Of a stretch of DNA of 64,000 nucleotides, positions 29,637-39,733 are shown piece after piece; positions within the stretch are counted from its first letter, which is position 1, and each line of letters opens with the position of its first letter. The stretch lies in contig CM046877.1 of the NCBI GenBank assembly GCA_025667525.1, forward strand, positions 34,802,255 through 34,866,254, given 5' to 3'. A program made the position numbers and the translations under genes. The notes beneath the pieces are model-generated. The model was not told where the DNA came from, searched no databases, and saw only the letters and a program-made list of their open reading frames with translations. Origin of the DNA: Glebionis coronaria (lineage: Eukaryota > Streptophyta > Magnoliopsida > Asterales > Asteraceae).

Positions 29637-29994
29637 TGTTGCACAGGCCTTCTTCGTCATATCTCCAGGATCGAATCAACCAAACAAGCATCATGATTTC
29701 CAACAACCATCATCATAAAATAAGAAAATAAAGAACAAAGGGATATGAACCCTAATATACTTTCTATTGAATCAAGCGGGTTGGTTTTTACAATCGTAAG
29801 AAGCCTATCTATTTATAATGAAGCAATCGGTGCCTCTATCAACAGGCATACCGTTTGCCTAAAAGTAAAAGATACATCTATTCGTTATAACATACAACTG
29901 CCATATTATGCATCTCATGGGCTTGGGTCTGTGGGCCCAAACATAATCGTTGCAGGCTGTCCTTTTTTGGTATCTAGACATTACAAGTCCAACA
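29637..29994 (-). repeat. 5' LTR of the TRIM-like element
   Basis: This LTR borders the primer-binding site. From about 29690 to the end I see no difference from the other LTR. Confidence 0.93.
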
Positions 29995-30397
29995 ATGGTT
30001 TGGTACTCCATGGGTCGGTATTTTGATGTCAACTTTAATCACACTCGCGGTTTCACCTATGGACTTCACAGATATTGTAGCATCCGCAAATTTTATCTAT
30101 AGTTTAGGCATGTTACTAGAGTTTGCGGCTTTTATTTGGTTAAGAAGGAAGTTTCCAACGTTGAAACGGCCTTATAAGGTCCCATTAGGGATACCAGGCT
30201 TGGTCGTGATGTGTTTGATTCCATCAGCATTCTTGATTCTGATCATGGTTATTGCGACTAAGATTGTTTTTCTAGTAAGCGGGTTGATGACTGTTGGTGC
30301 TGTTATTTGGTACTTTTTGATGAACTTTTGTAAGTCAAAGAAATGGTTTGTATTTGCAAATGGTGATGATGTTAAAGATGAGGAACTATCATCTTGA

Positions 30398-31450
30398 CAT
30401 TTTCATAATTGTTAGGAGCTTTGGTTATTGTCTATAAAAAGTTTAGTAGTCTATGAAACTTGTAAAACTTTTGATACTTTAATTTTACTATGTTAATGCT
30501 AGCTTTTTAATGATGTATTTGAACATAGTTTGCTTTTATATTTGAGTTTGGAATTTGTACATAGTTGTTGATTCGAAAAGAAAGGTAATTTAGGAGTAAA
30601 TGTTTATTGTCACACGAGTATTACCTTTTGTATGGTCAAATTCAGACGAAAATACTTGCTTTTAGATGTTTTATTATATGTTCAAATCTCGTGCGTACAC
30701 ATGTTATAAAGCTAGTCATTAGTGAACGAACATTAGTATTAATTCAGTTCTCGTCGTTGGCGTTTTCTAAGAGCTACCTCGTAGATGGGTTCATTCATCA
30801 CTTGAGACATTTCAGCAAGAACTGAAAGTGCGATTTCCATTTTTTAGATGGATGTGCTACCGTCGAACCCCTTTTTCCTCTTGAATTCAGAATTCAGTCC
30901 CTAGCTTTGAAAGAAAACCTTTTCTCTTTCAATTCGTTGTTACAGCCCCTCTCTAATCTCGTCTCCTTCGTCCTTCCCTCTAACTAAACACGAGACCCCA
31001 TTCCTGCCGTCACCTACTTGCTTTCAACCCTCTTTGCTTTGGATAGGCTGATTCTGTTGAGTCTCTTTCAATAGCCGGCCAAATGACTACACGATCATCG
31101 GTCTACTCTACCTCAATTCACCATTTCGAACCTTAAACAGAAGGTTTCTATGTACCATCTATATCAATGCTATAGTCTTTTTGTGTGATAATTTTTTTTT
31201 CTGAAAGACAGTCTTTTTGTGTTATAATAATATTGTCAAACAGGATAGTGGATAGATCATAAACATGAACAGATAGATAAAAAACAATCAAACTAGGATA
31301 CAAGAACAGGTTCATGATATATTTTTTATATGGATTATGTACATATTCCAAAATGTACCATAAACTAATGAAGTGAAACATACGTAGCAATCCAAATAGT
31401 ACTAAGAAATCATAATATTTTTTTTGTTAACAACAATCTAAAAACTGGTT
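30398..31450. other. 3' flank of the permease and intergenic DNA
   Basis: AT-rich 3' flank up to about 30770. Then comes a patch with more balanced base composition (30775-31140), unlike its neighbours and without a coding frame of note; an organelle-derived insert is conceivable. After that the DNA is AT-rich again. Confidence 0.4.
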
Positions 31451-31474
31451 CCAAAACTTCTACGCAGCTGCAAA

Positions 31475-31830
31475 TCTGTTTAGAAAGTCATGAGGTAGTG
31501 TCTTAAATCTGAATATCTTCTTCTTCACATACTTCAGTTTCATCGTTTTGTAAGCTAACCACTTGTTTTGTTTGCAAAATTTCATCAAGAAGTACCACAC
31601 GATAGTGCCTATTCTCATCAACCGGCTAATCAATAAAACTATCTTAGACTATATATAAAGTTTGAGGATGGCATAATGTTTGTAAATTGTATAAAGGAAA
31701 AACTGACGGTATATAGAAACCAAGATCCCAAGCCATGGAGTGTCGAACTTCAATTATTTGCCCGTGCTTCGAAAAACTTTGGTAAATACCCTGATGCAGC
31801 CTGACCTAAAATCTGAAAAGAACAACTTCC
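31475..31830 (-). pseudogene. Possible two-exon gene remnant, unidentified
   Basis: On the minus strand, two stretches look exon-like. One (about 31700-31805) follows a tttcag/tttag acceptor and reads GIYQSFSKHGQIIEVRHSMA in one frame. The other (31513-31633) follows an attag acceptor, reads HYRVVLLDEILQTKQVVSLQ and ends in an acidic tail with stop TAA. No family is recognised, and no start or further exons are seen. A degraded gene or chance open frames are both possible. Confidence 0.25.
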
Positions 31831-31899
31831 TAGTAATGCTAGGTATATAAACCCATAAGAATTTCACAAATGTAGATTAAAATCATTAGCCATTTACCC

Positions 31900-33213
31900 C
31901 TGATAGTAACAGCTGCAACGGCCATATAACCCTAAACTTAGTCTTGTTTTTAACAAAAATACGTTATTTTTAGAAAACTTGGATGCGACACGACTCACGA
32001 GATTTAAACACGACACGAATTAGATTATCGGAATTGTTGGGTCAATTCAGTGCCGAATTATCCCTTGTACATATCTTTAGTAGAAAACAAGTCGGTGAAC
32101 TTAAATAAGATTAGCGAGTCATCCTCAAAATGTTCTTCGGAAGTCTAAAAGAAAGACTAATCACAATTGATGAGGTGTCATTTTATATGATTGTTCGGGG
32201 TCATTTAACCCCATATTTATACAAATGTGCTTTAAAAAATCCCTTTCTTTTTCTTATTTAGAATTTTGCAAGCACTTGGATAATTTAGTGATGATTTGAA
32301 TGCACTTCGGGAAGAAATGGATCAATTACACGAAATTACATGATCAAGCACAAGACCATTCTTTACAAGATCTGGTGGAGACGGCGTCTGGATTTCTTGT
32401 GACGTCGTTTGAAGCCTCAAGCAAGAGATTCTAAGTATTTGTGACTGTGTCTGAATTGTGGCAGTGAAAAAACCCTAATTCATTTAGTCGACTAGAAGGC
32501 GTCTGGAATAAAGCTTGACATCGTGTGAGGTGTTTTCCTATATATTTAAGAAAAAAGAATAAAACGTTGTGCGATGTGTTTTCTTGCGCCGTAGACAAAG
32601 TCTGCACAAAATTTCTTTATACAAATCACGGGCCAAGACGATGATAACCATCATACTCCTTGCTCTAATATCCTGTAAAAAGTTAGAGAGAAACAAAATC
32701 AAACAAATATACAGAAGGAAAATGAAACAAACTAGAAAGATGAAATAAAACAAAAATATTATAGGATAGGCTTAGAGTGCCTCCCACAAGAGCGCTTGTT
32801 TTTCTTCGAGTCACGAGCTTGACTCCACCCTTATTTACCGAATAACAGGGTGTTCGTCCCTCTTCTTGAAATCAAGTGTGGGTGATAATAGCCATAGGCA
32901 CCAATAGGGTCTAAGTAGGCGAGGGTCTAAGTAGGCGAAAGGAGAGGTTTATGAAGTTTTTAATTTATACTTGTGGGGAATTGAGAATACCCCATTACCT
33001 CATTAGAAATGAATGATGGAATGGTTTGTTTAAAATAATTTGTTTTGAGCATCATAAAAACTAAAAATGGATCTTCAACTAGACTTCAATGTAATGCCTC
33101 ATTAGTTTTTGAAATACAAACCTCGTGGTCTTCATCCATCGTAATGTATTCTTCTTGAGCTTGCTTTTGAACTTTCACTAAGGCATTCATCAATCCGTGT
33201 ACATGCACTAGTA
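31900..33213 (-). mobile_element. Probable Tat/Ogre-like Gypsy remnant, left part
   Basis: Non-coding DNA with phrases typical of Tat/Ogre-type Gypsy neighbourhoods: gtgcctcccacaagagcgct at about 32779, and a gaagaaatggatcaa...ggcgtctggatt segment at 32313-32395. It is cut at 33213 by Copia E1 (target CATTC), and the right part continues at 61718. The short frame 33086-33213 on the minus strand may be the end of the open frame described at 61718-62181. The family call is inference from these phrases and from the primer site at 62251-62270. Confidence 0.4.
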
Positions 33214-33218
33214 CATTC

Positions 33219-33877
33219 TGTTGGAAATATAGTTCAATTGTGGGTCAGTTCATACTAGTGAATAGGTAAGGAGGTACGGAGTGTACACCCATAAGTCCCT
33301 GAATGCCCAGACTCTTATAGTGGGTAACATGTTGTTCAGCATTTCTGATGATATTCAGTGAGTTGAAATCTGGACTGAAGGTATTCATCAGGGAGTAATT
33401 CCACTGAAGAATTGTCTTCAGTGTTTACTCATCAGCATGTCTTCTTCAGTACTGAAGGCTTCAGCGGGAACACCCTTCAGGGGTCGCTGATGCTTCAATG
33501 AGACTGAAGGGTAGACTGATGTTGGAGCTGAACATGAATAGTTGTAACGGTCTTTGACCATTTCAAGTGTTTTAAAGACCACGTTTAATTGTTCTTGTAA
33601 CCACTATGTCCTGGTATTATGGAGCATATTAAGAGGAGTTAATGGGTCGTTAATTTCTCTTAATACCATTGACTAGGGTTTGAGTACTACACCTATATAA
33701 AGGTGATCATAGCTACATGAGAAAAGACAGAAAACAGGAAACATATAACGACGAAAGAGTTAAAGATTTGTGCCTAAATCTCTAACTGCATTTGTTCTTA
33801 TCCCAAGTAGGTATTCGTGATACCCAGGCATTAGGGTCGAATAATTTACTTTGGAAAGTGATTACACGATTCCAAGT
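33219..33877 (+). repeat. E1 5' LTR, first part
   Basis: Begins TGTTGGAAATATAG. A TATA box (tatataaa) lies at 33694-33701, followed by the leader. Rich in cttcag/ctgaag segments (33340-33520) that can pair with each other. Cut by E2 at 33877 (target CAAGT) and continued at 56319. Confidence 0.93.
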
Positions 33878-34390
33878 TGTTGATCCTAAACTTAGATCCA
33901 TTTAGCTTGTGTAAACGAGATTAAATCAAGTTAAACACGTAGACAAACTTTGTTGTATATGAAACAATTCAAGTATTATACGGTATTAATACTTAAACAA
34001 GAACACAGAAACAAGTTAAACCAAACTTTCACCTTGATTGATTAATCAAACTTGCGTACAATGAAAGTGTAAAACTTATAAAACTTATATTGAAACAAAA
34101 CCTAAAGGCATCCTTTTATAGATTAAGGAACCTTGTACATGAGTCTACGTATCAGCTATTCTTGGTAAAGATAAACATAAGAAATACATTGTCAAACATA
34201 TCTTTACTAGAAACATACTAGAAACATAAAATGTGTAGACTAGAATATCCTATCAGTGCTTGACTTCTTCTTATCAACGCTTGACTTCTTCTTGTCAACG
34301 CTTGTCTTGTCAACGCTTGATTTCTTCCTATCAACGTCCAAATTGCTCTTGTCAGCGTCCAAGTGTCTTGGCTATATTTTATTCCCAACA
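33878..34390 (-). repeat. E2 3' LTR
   Basis: TGTTGATCC...CCCAACA in the plus reading. Positions 34255-34365 hold a tandem set of tcaacgcttgacttcttctt-like units, about 20 bp each, five or six imperfect copies. Confidence 0.92.
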
Positions 34391-34442
34391 ATCCTCCCCT
34401 AAACTTGATATCTACTCTAGTAATCAAGTTTCTGAGTAAAAA

Positions 34443-35234
34443 CTAAGTACTAGGAGGATTCTTACAAATCTTATCAAATTGGAAATAAATAAACCTAATC
34501 AAATCTTTGGCCACGTCACTTGAGTAATCCATCTCCAGCTGTGTAGTCATCATTTTCTTCAAAACTTCTTTGGACATAGGATACTCAGCATCCACAAGAA
34601 GATACTCAGAAAACTTAGTAGTACTCAAATGATACACTCCAGCTGCTGAATACAAACGCCATTGAATTCCACTGATATCATCATCAAGATCCTTCCAAAT
34701 TGGATCTTCTTCATCTGGTGCACACATTCTCTTGAATGTTGACCAAATCTTTATTCCATTGACTGAAGTAGGTGCTTCAGTCTCATACTTGGCCTGCATC
34801 AACCTCCAAAGGTCTGCCAAGTCTTCCCTATCCAGGCTTGCAAACAAAGACATCAAAGTAGTAAATGTATGTACCTCTTTCCCATATCTTCCAACCATCC
34901 AAAACCCACTTGCGTATTCTTTATAACTAACTATAGGGTTTCTGGAATCATGAGGTAATACTTCTATCATATGTGAAGCTTCCAAGGGTGAGAGCTTAAT
35001 ACTCTTTCTAATAACAACTTCACTAGGATTCACTCTATCCAAATTTGGTGGAAACTCAAGTGGAACTCCTTTCTTCAATGTTCTTGGTGTAATCAAAGCC
35101 CTTTGGATCTCCATCTCTTCTACAAGTTCTTCCTTTCTTTCATCTGAAAGAAGTCTAATAGTATTCTGCTCTTGCACCTTTGCCCATATAGGATAAGCCT
35201 TATATTCCAATTCATCAAAAGACAATCCTTGCAA
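34443..35234 (-). CDS. E2 3'-terminal extra open frame (unknown domain of Asteraceae-type Copia)
   Basis: An open frame of 263 codons on the minus strand, just inside the 3' LTR. It lacks any catalytic motif of RT, RNase H or integrase. It is acidic and mostly helical, with SPLEASHMIEVLPHD, YASGFWMVGRYGKEVHTFTT and a GIQWRLYSAAGVYHL segment. Similar tails occur after RNase H in some Copia polyproteins annotated in daisy-family genomes; that is recollection, not a search result. Here it follows the integrase region directly (35239-35720, frames with many stops), so it may have been brought next to integrase by deletion. No stop interrupts it. Function unknown. Confidence 0.6.
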   Translation of the reverse strand: MQGLSFDELEYKAYPIWAKVQEQNTIRLLSDERKEELVEEMEIQRALITPRTLKKGVPLEFPPNLDRVNPSEVVIRKSIKLSPLEASHMIEVLPHDSRNPIVSYKEYASGFWMVGRYGKEVHTFTTLMSLFASLDREDLADLWRLMQAKYETEAPTSVNGIKIWSTFKRMCAPDEEDPIWKDLDDDISGIQWRLYSAAGVYHLSTTKFSEYLLVDAEYPMSKEVLKKMMTTQLEMDYSSDVAKDLIRFIYFQFDKICKNPPST

Positions 35235-35238
35235 CTTT

Positions 35239-35720
35239 CTAAAAGTCCAACCTGTTTGATAACATCTGAGCCTGAATTAGGGTTGTCAACGTTTGAGCCA
35301 TCAACGCCTGAATTTGTCTTGTCAGCGCCAGATTTTCCTCTGTCAGCGCTTGAAGAATCATGCATGTTTTCAACTGGTGATACTTGTGGACCACCTTTCT
35401 CTTTTCCAGCAGCAGTAGCAGTAGCAAATGCATTTGTCCATATAGGAATGGTAACATACTCAAGTATGGGTGCTGATATGTCTGCTTGTGATCCAACCTC
35501 CTTATCAACCTGTATACCTGAAATTTCAACAACTGGTTCTTCCCCAACATTTGAAGTTACCTTCACAATGTCTGGATTAGTAACAAGCATATAATTCAAA
35601 GTTCTAGATAGAGGTTCCAAGTCAAATAACCAATTTGGACCACTCTCGGGATCACTAGGTTTACTTTCTAAAAACCTAACATGTACCTTTTCAAGTATAT
35701 GTTTTTCTTTCTTAATGTAA
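35239..35720 (-). pseudogene. E2 linker after integrase
   Basis: The frame 35120-35620 continues from integrase-side sequence with a PNWLFDLEPLSRTLNYM-type segment, then a low-complexity Ser/Asn/Asp-rich stretch (GADKTNSGVDGSNVDNPNSG). This encodes the same agcgttga-like DNA motif found in the LTR. A frameshift separates it from the 34443-35234 frame. Confidence 0.6.
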
Positions 35721-36223
35721 ACACTATATCATCTACTCTGCACTGAATACCCCATAAAGTAGCCTTCATTACCTTTAGCACTAAACTTTCTCAAGGCATC
35801 ACTAGTGTCTAAAACAACTACATGACAGCCAAAGGGCTTAAGAAAACCAATATTTGGTTTCCTACTTCAAAATAGCTCGTAAGGTGTCTTGTTGTGGATT
35901 TTGTTGATTAATGCCCTATTCTGTACATAACAAGCTGTATTCACAGCCTCAGCCTAATTTGCTATGGGGAAGTGAGCATCAGCCAACATAGTCCTAGCTG
36001 CTTCTATGAGTGTTCTATTCTTTCTCTCAGCTACCCTATTTTGCTGTGGGGTTCTAGCTATACTAAACTGTCTAGTAATCCCTTTCTTGGCACAAAAGTC
36101 ATCTAACAGCTTATTTTTAAACTCATCACCATTATCACTTCTAATTATTTTAACCTCATTCCCAGTCTTCTTCTCCAACTGAGTAATAAAGTTATTCAAA
36201 ATATCAGCAGTTTCACTTTTCAA
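35721..36223 (-). pseudogene. E2 integrase, C-terminal half
   Basis: Frame 35954-36223 has IIRSDNGDEF (second catalytic Asp) and ARTPQQNRVAERKNRTLIEA (catalytic Glu). After a stop, the homology continues to about 35721 (VNTACYVQNRALI, then KTPYELF). The stretch between the first Asp (in 36227-36991) and this part is deleted, so the enzyme is broken. Confidence 0.8.
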
Positions 36224-36226
36224 AGC

Positions 36227-36991
36227 TTAAATGGTAAATCCTACTGTTTTGTCTGGACCAAACAAGTCCATATGCACTAAGTGAAGTGGTTTAGAACTAG
36301 AATGCACAAGTTTAGACTTAATGGAGACTTTGTGTTGTTTGCCTTTAAGGCATGCAACACAAGAGTGGTCATTGTAGAAAGCCTTTTCAGGCAAACCATC
36401 AACTAAACCATGTCTCACAAGTCTATTTATGTTCTTAAAGTTAATGTTCCCTAACCTTCTGTGCCAAAGATTACTCTCATCAACTGAAGCCTTAACATAC
36501 AGACATGACAAATTATTATTCATCCTAATACCATTAAGATTCACATTATAAATGTCTTTATGCCTAGGTGTTCTATAATCAATGAACTTCTCATCTGGTA
36601 TTTTAAAATCTTTGCTCAACACCAAGCATTCAGTATCAGTAAAAAGAACCTTATTTTTGTTATCACACACATGTGATACACTAAACAGATTATAGTCAAG
36701 TTCTTTTACCAAAAACACGTTCTCAAAACACAAATTGTTGGTGATAAGAGTACCTTTGCCAGTGATAGTCCCATATCCGCCTCCAAAGTACACTTTGTCA
36801 CCATCTTTAATGGGGGTGAAGTTTGTCATGTAGTCTTCCTTCCCCGTCATGTGCCTAGAGCATCCACTATCCCAATAGCCATAATCATTAATATGCTTTT
36901 GAATGCCCTGCACATAAAGAAAAAAATTAGTTTTCTTTGGGAACCCAAGCCTGAGCAGACTTGGATTCATTTGGTTGTTCAAAAAGAACAT
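36227..36991 (-). pseudogene. E2 protease and GAG-pre-integrase region
   Basis: YWDSGCSRHMTG is the aspartic protease site (DSG). Then comes GNINFKNINRLVRHGLVDGL with its H/H and C/C zinc ligands (LWHRRL...CVACLKGK), and HMDLFGPDKTV with the first integrase Asp. The frame ends in a stop straight after this, where about a hundred bases of the integrase core are lost. Confidence 0.85.
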
Positions 36992-37151
36992 ACTTAGTCC
37001 TTACAACAACCCCTTGTTCATCCCTTTTTGGATTAAACACCCAGTTAACCCCAATTGGTTTAGTTATGACCTTTTGAAATATAATGAAATCTATTACAGG
37101 TCATAGAAATCGCATTTGAATTAGGGTTTTGGTCTTGTTTGGGTCTCCATG

Positions 37152-38375
37152 TCAAGCTAGAAGAAGCTTTAGACCCCTTTCCCTTTGGTTGCAATGTTTG
37201 GCATTACTTGGTCTAGCAGCATTGGAAACATTCCTGTCAGCGTTTAATTTGTTCTTGTCAACGCTGAAGTTACCCTTATCAGCGTTGAACCTAGGGTTTG
37301 CTACAGGAACCCATTGTCTGTTAGACCACGTATTGGTCTTCTGAAAAGGCCTTTGTCCATAAGTATTAGACCCTTTTGTAAAGAATGGGGATGTTCTAAT
37401 GACTTGTGAACTTTGCTGGACAAAAGGTTTGGGTTTGACCATGGTTGATTTTCTACCCGCGTTGACCTTTGAAGCGTTGACACACTTATTAGCTAAATGT
37501 GAAAAACTTCCACAAGTATAACAGGCTTTTCTAGACATAGCTCTAGGTCTAGATGAAAAAAAACATGTCCCATTATCACTAATTTGACTTTTTGGTGACC
37601 TAGGTTTTCTATACATTTATGCATATTTAATACTTGGTTTTCTATCAACGTTTAAGCCAAGGTCAACAGTCTTGCCAGTAGTAGGATTGGTCACTTTTAT
37701 GGGTGTAGACTCATTTGGGTTGTCACTAAGCATGCCACCCTTAATAAACAAAGTAGGGTTGGCTTTCTTCCATTGGTCTAAATTTGTTAATTTCTGCTTG
37801 TATTCCTCTACTGGGGTGAGAACTCTAGGTGGAGGAATAAATTCCTCTTCTTGGAGTTCTGGAATACCAGTCCATGACAGATCCTTTCTAAGGACACCAT
37901 AAAAGTTCCCAGCAGGTGGTGGAACACCAGCATACTCTTTCATCCCAATCCCACTCCTATCCCTAGAATCCCTTTTTTCACTAACACTTTTTTCTAGGGT
38001 TTGAGAAGCTTTATCAATTTTTTGAATTTTAAGATCTGTATTATCTTTGTTTTTGATAGCCTCATCTAACTTAGCTTGTAAAACACCATTGGATCTCTTC
38101 AGAATGTTTCTAACCTCAACACTAGCATTTAAATCATGAGTTAAAATATTGATTTGATCTTTTAGGTCAAACTCCATTTTCTTATATTTAGCCACAGTCT
38201 TTTCAGTTTGAGTCAGAGCAAGTTGATAATTAGATAACTTGCATCTTTCATTAACAACATCTGCTGTTAATTTTAAAACTTCTTTGTTAAGCTTTTCAGT
38301 GTTTAGACGACAACCCTTACTACAAAATGCATCATCATATAACTCATTGTCTGATGAAGATGAAGAATGTGCCAT
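37152..38375 (-). pseudogene. E2 gag-pol middle region: coiled coil and second zinc knuckle
   Basis: Frame 37617-38375 is a helical, heptad-rich segment (LNKEVLKLTADVVNERCKL...), followed by a Pro-rich stretch with EFIPPPRVLTPVEEYKQKL. Frame 37152-37616 has CYTCGSFSHLANKC, a CX2CX4HX4C knuckle, then an Asn/Asp-rich stretch encoded by the repeated agcgttga-type motif. Stops separate the two frames. Confidence 0.75.
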
Positions 38376-38559
38376 GAGAGCATAGTGAACATGCTCCTCT
38401 TCTTACTTTTCTATAACCAAAGCCTTGTTTTCTTCCACACCCTTGGCCAAAAAGCTCCATTCCCAGCCAATACCATCAATCTCTTGCATGGCAACCATAG
38501 CTTTTGTATCTTCAACTTTGACAATTTGGCTTGAAGGCTTTCCAGCATCAGATCTTCTT

Positions 38560-39733
38560 GGAGATCAACAATCTCTCATAAAGTGACCCATTCTATGGCA
38601 ATTGTAACACTCAACCTTAGATTTATTAAACCTAGTAGTGTCTTTAGCATTAAAAGTCATCTTCTTCCTGAACCTTCTGTTCCATCTATTGGCCCTTATG
38701 CTAGCAAGTGCCATATTCCACTTTATGTCCATCTCTTCCAAGTGCTCATCACTAATTTGCTCAAGGTCTCATATGTAATCACTGAACTATTGGGCAATGA
38801 AGCAATGTATGCACACACTGTATCTAGATCAATACCAGCAGGCTTAACTCATGGTGAGTCAACATTGTATGTGTCAGCGTCTGATCGTGAGGCACTGGCA
38901 AAGCTTGATCCAACGTTGACACAAGGTGATCCAATAACGGGGTGCATGTATGACTCCCTTTGATTAAATTGACCTTCACTATGTGAGAAGAAGGTCATAT
39001 TGCCATTGGTAGACTTGCTTCCTTAGTCCAAAAGGATCTCACTCTCTACAAGCCTCAGTTTATTGTAAACATCATCAAAGGTGGAACTTTTGTGAGTATT
39101 ATTAGCAATCATAGACCTTGCTTCAATCTTCTATGCATCACCAAGACTTTCAAGGAAAGTGGTGATGATATCAGCATCATCATGCACTGTTCCCATAAAT
39201 GACAACTTGCTTGTAATGTCAAGAAGTCTGCTTCTCACTCCACTTAGCTTTTCATTGGGAAGGGCTTTAAATACAACATACTCATGCAAGAGTTGCTTCT
39301 TTTTCTCTGAGGCAGTATCATCATTACCACCATAAGAAACTTGAAGGGCTGCCCAAAGATCTTTTGCAGAATCATAGCCTCTATACTTGTGCCGATTGGC
39401 TTGTCCCAAAGAGAGTTTGAGTATGCTTAGGGTTTTCATGTCGTTCCTTCTCTTTGCTATGTCCTCAGCTGAGACATCTCTCCCATCATCAGGTTGTTCT
39501 TTTCGATCAGCTTCACTTGAGCCTGGAGTTGATCTTGTAGTAATAGCAGCTGCAATCTTGGCAGCCTTATTGAATGTGTTTCTATATTCAATAATTTCCC
39601 ATAGGGTGTGGTCATGGATTTGAAGATACTGCTCAAAGTTAAACTTCCACAGCTCAAAGTTGTCTGGGTCTAGCATGAGAATCTTGATGTTAGGGCTTGA
39701 GGAGGAGGAGGAGGTTAACTCTGGAGTAGACAT
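38560..39733 (-). pseudogene. E2 gag (UBN2-type) with first zinc knuckle
   Basis: It starts with ATG at 39733. Frame 39131-39733 (200 codons) has LDPDNFELWKFNFEQYLQIH and DLWAALQVSYGG, typical of Copia gag. A stop at 39131 is followed by remnants in shifted frames. A CX2CX4HX4C knuckle, CYNCHRMGHFMRDC, is encoded at about 38566-38610 and is followed directly by a stop. Confidence 0.82.

Larger units (their letters stand above)
28511..29994 (-). mobile_element. TRIM-like non-autonomous LTR retrotransposon in the permease
   Basis: The two LTRs are 358 bp each (28511-28868 and 29637-29994), flanked by the 5-bp target duplication ATGGT (28506-28510 and 29995-29999). The minus orientation is shown by a tRNA-Met primer site next to the right LTR (complement reads ttggtatcagagc, 29624-29636) and a purine tract next to the left LTR (complement agggaggaac). 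The interior is 768 bp, C/T-rich, with repeated aatcaatcctgcc-like phrases and no gag or pol. A TATA-like box (complement tataaatag) lies in each LTR. It needs enzymes from another element. Confidence 0.93.
27463..30397 (+). pseudogene. Amino-acid/polyamine permease (LAT/PUT family), split by a TRIM-like element
   Basis: An intronless permease of the APC superfamily, close to plant polyamine (PUT/LAT) transporters; it should be a multi-pass membrane protein importing polyamines or related amines with protons. The first part (27463-28510) begins after a polar N-terminus of about 45 residues, with [19 protein letters not shown] in helix 1. It runs through [17 protein letters not shown] and a conserved [17 protein letters not shown] region. 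The second part (30000-30397) carries the last helices and a polar tail. Removing 28511-29994 plus one ATGGT copy rejoins the frame to 481 codons plus stop, without other damage. As it stands, translation enters the LTR and stops after 363 codons. A second ATG at 27502 is possible. Confidence 0.88.

Noticed and set aside
31900..33213. Intact Gypsy gag-pol
   Set aside because: No protease, RT or integrase motif is seen in this part; only family-style phrases support the remnant.
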